NCBI GenBank assembly: GCA_011523945.1
Contig: WTFU01000171.1
Coordinates: 1-53,636, forward strand
Length of the DNA stretch: 53,636 nucleotides
Direction of reading: 5' to 3'
Origin: Mariniblastus sp.
GTDB taxonomy: Bacteria; Planctomycetota; Planctomycetia; Pirellulales; Pirellulaceae
The translations under genes were made by a program, and so were the position numbers. The notes under the pieces are model-generated. The model saw only the letters and a list, made by a program, of their open reading frames with translations, was not told the DNA's origin and made no database searches. Position 1 is the first letter of the stretch. Every line of letters begins with the position of its first letter. Below, piece after piece: positions 51,126 to 53,636 of the stretch.

Positions 51126-51997
51126 GCTGCTTTTCTCCTTAGCTCGCGTCCGCGACCATGGCGACCCGCTTGCGACTGGGCTATTGATTCCAGGAAATGG
51201 CTGATCTCAGGAATTAAGTGGCCTTTTGATTTTAGGATCTCTTCGCAATTGCTTAGCCCGACGCGTGCACGATACATCAATCGATACGCTTCGTTGATTG
51301 CATCGACCACGGCTTGGTCGAAGTTATTTCTTCGCAGCCCGACGATGTTAATGCAGCGAGGGCGGGCTGGACTGCCATCGGCCAGCATGTAAGGTGCGAT
51401 GTCCTGGAGCACCCGACTGGCTGCACCAACAAATGTGTAACAGCCAATCGCACCGTAGTGGGTCACAGCGACAGAGCCTGAAAGCGTTGAATGATGATCA
51501 ACATGAACGTGCCCACCGAGCATCGATCCGTGACCAATAATTACCTTGTCGCCAATCTTACAATCATGGGCGATGTGCACATTGCCCATGAAATAACAGT
51601 CGCTGCCAACGCGAGTGTAGAAGTCTTCCTTTTCACTGGCGCGATTAATGGTGACACATTCCCGAATCACATTTCGATCACCAATGACCACCTTTGTGTC
51701 AGTACCCTGGTAGCTAAGATCTTGAGGCTCTCCTCCAAGAACAGCACCGGGAGAGACGAGGTTATCTTCGCCTAACGTAACATCTCCAAGAATCGTCACA
51801 TTGTTGATTAACTTCGTATTTCTACCGATCTTCGCTTTTGGGCCAATAACGCAAAATGGCCCGATTTCGACGCCAGGTGCAAGAACAGCTGCCGGATCGA
51901 CGCAGGCCAAGTTCGACACTTTGGGTGCTGGGTCTTGAATGTCCACTTGTTGCGTGCCTTCGTTGGGAGAATATATATCCACGGGATTTCGTTTCAA
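51122..51997 (-). CDS. lpxA: UDP-N-acetylglucosamine acyltransferase
   Basis: 291-aa enzyme for the first step of lipid A synthesis (3-O-acylation of UDP-GlcNAc). It shows about ten left-handed beta-helix hexapeptide repeats, for example GVEIGPFCVIGPKAKIG. The catalytic His is in GNVHIAHDC, and ECVTINRASE is the family segment around it. It has a 25-residue N-terminal extension and a basic C-terminus compared with the usual 260 aa. Start and stop overlap lpxC and the oxidoreductase by 4 nt each. Acyl-chain preference cannot be read from sequence. Confidence 0.94.
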   Translation of the reverse strand: MKRNPVDIYSPNEGTQQVDIQDPAPKVSNLACVDPAAVLAPGVEIGPFCVIGPKAKIGRNTKLINNVTILGDVTLGEDNLVSPGAVLGGEPQDLSYQGTDTKVVIGDRNVIRECVTINRASEKEDFYTRVGSDCYFMGNVHIAHDCKIGDKVIIGHGSMLGGHVHVDHHSTLSGSVAVTHYGAIGCYTFVGAASRVLQDIAPYMLADGSPARPRCINIVGLRRNNFDQAVVDAINEAYRLMYRARVGLSNCEEILKSKGHLIPEISHFLESIAQSQAGRHGRGRELRRKAA

Positions 51998-52866
51998 GCT
52001 GATTTTCGGATGGTGTTAGTATGGCCTATTTGCTGTAGCAGCGCGAATACCAATTGTGAGTTCAAACGGTGACCGCTTTTTGATGCAGTAAATTTTCCAA
52101 TCAGGTCAGTTCCCGAGAGTGAAAAATCGCCAATCATGTCTAATAATTTGTGTCGGGCACATTCGTTTTCGAATCGAACCTGATTGTCGATTGGCCCATC
52201 GGGGCCGAAAACGAGGATATCCTTAAAGCTAACTCGCTGCCCCAACCCCTTTTTTTGCAGTTCCTCGGCTTCCTCGAGAAGAACAAAGGTTCTTGCCGGG
52301 GCAATATCCTTAGCAAAAATTTCGGGTGTGACTTGGGTCTGGTAGGTCTGAGTTCCAATAGACGGGCATGCGTAATCGAGTTGATAAGCGAGTTCAAATT
52401 GATTTTGTTCCACTGGATCAGCCTGAATCCACGTGTTTTCGTCGCCAACCCGAATACTGGAAGTAACGCGAATAGTTTTCCGCTCGGCTTCCAGTTCAAC
52501 CCGACCCGCTTGGCTCAAAGCATCCGTAAACGCTTTGCTCGATCCATCGTCTCCCGGCATTTCAGCCCGATTCGCGTGAATTTCGCAATTGTCGATGTTC
52601 AGTCCAGCCAAAGCTGCGAGAACATGTTCGACCATTTCGACCGGGCACCCCTCGGCAACCAACGTTGTCCGCCGGGGTCCATTGATTCGGTTCTGAATAA
52701 CGGCTGGAATCCTTGGTTGACCCGGAAGATCGGATCGTACAAAGACAATGCCGGTATTGGCTTCTGCCGGTTGGAATTTCAAATCGATATCCCTGCCGCT
52801 CCAGAAACCGTAACCGGACACTGAGACGCTTTGAGAGATCGTAGTTTGTTTTCTAAGAGGAGCCAA
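51994..52866 (-). CDS. lpxC: UDP-3-O-acyl-N-acetylglucosamine deacetylase
   Basis: 290-aa zinc deacetylase, the committed step of lipid A synthesis. The first zinc ligand is H81 in VEMVEHVLAALAG. The other ligands are in ECARHKLLDMIGDF near residue 240, and the catalytic His is in SGHRLN. EMPGDDGSSKAF is the conserved active-site strand. The segment normally reading G-L-x-x-G-x-x-x-N is diverged here (GLGQRVSFKDILVFGP). Stop overlaps the lpxA start (ATGA). Follows the skp-like gene by 56 nt. Confidence 0.95.
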   Translation of the reverse strand: MAPLRKQTTISQSVSVSGYGFWSGRDIDLKFQPAEANTGIVFVRSDLPGQPRIPAVIQNRINGPRRTTLVAEGCPVEMVEHVLAALAGLNIDNCEIHANRAEMPGDDGSSKAFTDALSQAGRVELEAERKTIRVTSSIRVGDENTWIQADPVEQNQFELAYQLDYACPSIGTQTYQTQVTPEIFAKDIAPARTFVLLEEAEELQKKGLGQRVSFKDILVFGPDGPIDNQVRFENECARHKLLDMIGDFSLSGTDLIGKFTASKSGHRLNSQLVFALLQQIGHTNTIRKSA

Positions 52867-52922
52867 TTTTTTACTTTCAGGGTAGCATGCGGGGCAGCGA
52901 TTCCATTCTTCCAGTGTTGGAG

Positions 52923-53528
52923 TTACTTTTGAAAAGTACCACTGGGATTCTGCCCTGTTGCGATCTGATTGACCCTGGCAATAACCAAATCTGTGATGTC
53001 ATTTTGCGGGATGTGGTAGATCACAGCTCCATTGACTTTTTGCATTACCGATCTTGGGTTGGCAGGATCGATCTCACCCCGGTCAAATTTGAGAACGAGA
53101 GCAATGTTATTCCGGTCGCAATATTGCTGAATCACTTCTTTTATTGCTCGATAGGTTTGGTAATGCAGTTGAGCTTCGCGTTGCATTAAGCCCCGCATGG
53201 TGTCTTTTTGATCGACTTCCATCTTGGCGGCTTGTTGAGCCAGTGCAGTTTCTTCACGCTTAAAATCGGCGGTTCCCGGCGTGAAATTTTCCTCAAGCAT
53301 TTTTGCGCTTTGCATTAATGCTTGCTGCGCTTGCATGGAATCCGCTTTGAATTTCTCGGCCTCAGTTTTTAGTGCATTAAGCTGCTGCTCAAAATTCACA
53401 TGGCTCTTAAAAATCAGGGGAATGTCAACGATCGCGACTTTTTGTTGAGCCGAAACCGAAGAAAGATTTATTAAGGCGGTTACCGAGAGAATGGTAAGAT
53501 GGGTTGCGATCCGTCGCTTAGTTTTCAC
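52923..53528 (-). CDS. OmpH/Skp-family periplasmic chaperone
   Basis: 201-aa periplasmic chaperone-like protein. A signal peptide (first 26 residues, cleaved near SVSAQ) is followed by the AIVDIPLIFKSHVNF strand. Long Gln/Glu/Lys/Ala-rich coiled-coil tentacles (about 35-130) and a small beta domain with NNIALVLKFDRGEIDP and VIYHIP complete the Skp fold. Skp holds unfolded outer-membrane proteins. The frame extends to 53612, but GTG at 53528 with AAGGAG 8 nt upstream gives the signal peptide at the N-terminus. First gene of the skp-lpxC-lpxA operon in this window. Confidence 0.88.
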   Translation of the reverse strand: MKTKRRIATHLTILSVTALINLSSVSAQQKVAIVDIPLIFKSHVNFEQQLNALKTEAEKFKADSMQAQQALMQSAKMLEENFTPGTADFKREETALAQQAAKMEVDQKDTMRGLMQREAQLHYQTYRAIKEVIQQYCDRNNIALVLKFDRGEIDPANPRSVMQKVNGAVIYHIPQNDITDLVIARVNQIATGQNPSGTFQK

Positions 53529-53636
53529 TTTCAGCACTCCTTGCTGTCGTGAGGGGTACTCGATTCGGTTTCGGAAATCCATTTGCCGAAGCCAGCCGGT
53601 TCGAGTTGTCAAAATGTCTCGTGTTCGGCATTGTGT

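Overview
The window looks like chromosomal DNA of a planctomycete, probably a marine Pirellulaceae-type organism. The reasons are two secreted formylglycine-type sulfatases, secreted redoxin/cytochrome c/copper-oxygenase and di-heme peroxidase proteins, a DUF4139 protein beside a two-component system, duplicated groEL genes, lipid A genes, and many planctomycete-like orphans. The gene content is housekeeping plus accessory metabolism. I see no phage, transposon, CRISPR array, rRNA or tRNA. TGA is an ordinary stop for many genes here, so the code is standard.

Layout. 0.2-6.6 kb (minus): chaperone block groEL2-groES-groEL1-dnaJ-grpE-fmdB. 7-12 kb: TraB/GumN-like secreted protein, DUF2071 protein with a tiny CxxC ORF upstream, HAD phosphatase, orphan, dCTP deaminase. 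12.4-16.2 kb (plus): Bax-inhibitor-1-like membrane protein, Lon N-terminal-domain protein, a SelW-like selenoprotein, a GNAT gene with a damaged start, M42 aminopeptidase. 16.3-21.8 kb: a sulfatase fused to a zinc metallopeptidase-like domain, then a tight minus-strand trio (MoxR-type AAA ATPase, a 639-residue unknown, TerB-like). 22-26 kb: di-heme peroxidase, a second DUF2071 protein, redoxin-heme-copper oxygenase. 26.3-31.3 kb: response regulator, histidine kinase and DUF4139 protein sharing a putative operator. 31-39.6 kb: sulfatase, small orphan, ilvA, ilvC with an attenuator-like leader, ppc. 39.8-45.8 kb: aromatic amino acid hydroxylase, hemC, DUF502, comF, LptF/G-type permease. 45.9-49.9 kb: a thioredoxin-like lipoprotein that is a second selenoprotein, inositol monophosphatase, acylphosphatase, ABC-2 permease. 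50-53.6 kb (minus): skp/ompH-lpxC-lpxA-Gfo/Idh outer-membrane operon.

The main discovery is that two genes that ordinary gene calling would lose or split are continuous once one in-frame TGA is read as selenocysteine: a SelW/Rdx protein with a C-x-x-U motif (14001-14219) and a thioredoxin-fold lipoprotein with a U-G-W-C motif (45953-46597). Each has a small hairpin whose apical loop begins exactly 23 nt after the TGA, as expected of a bacterial SECIS. Other points of interest are the ilvC leader (a 12-residue ORF rich in Ile/Val/Leu abutting a terminator), the 11-bp-phased GTTAC repeats before both the two-component operon and the DUF4139 gene, the AAA/unknown/TerB trio, the sulfatase-peptidase fusion, and a perfect 27-bp palindrome upstream of groEL2.
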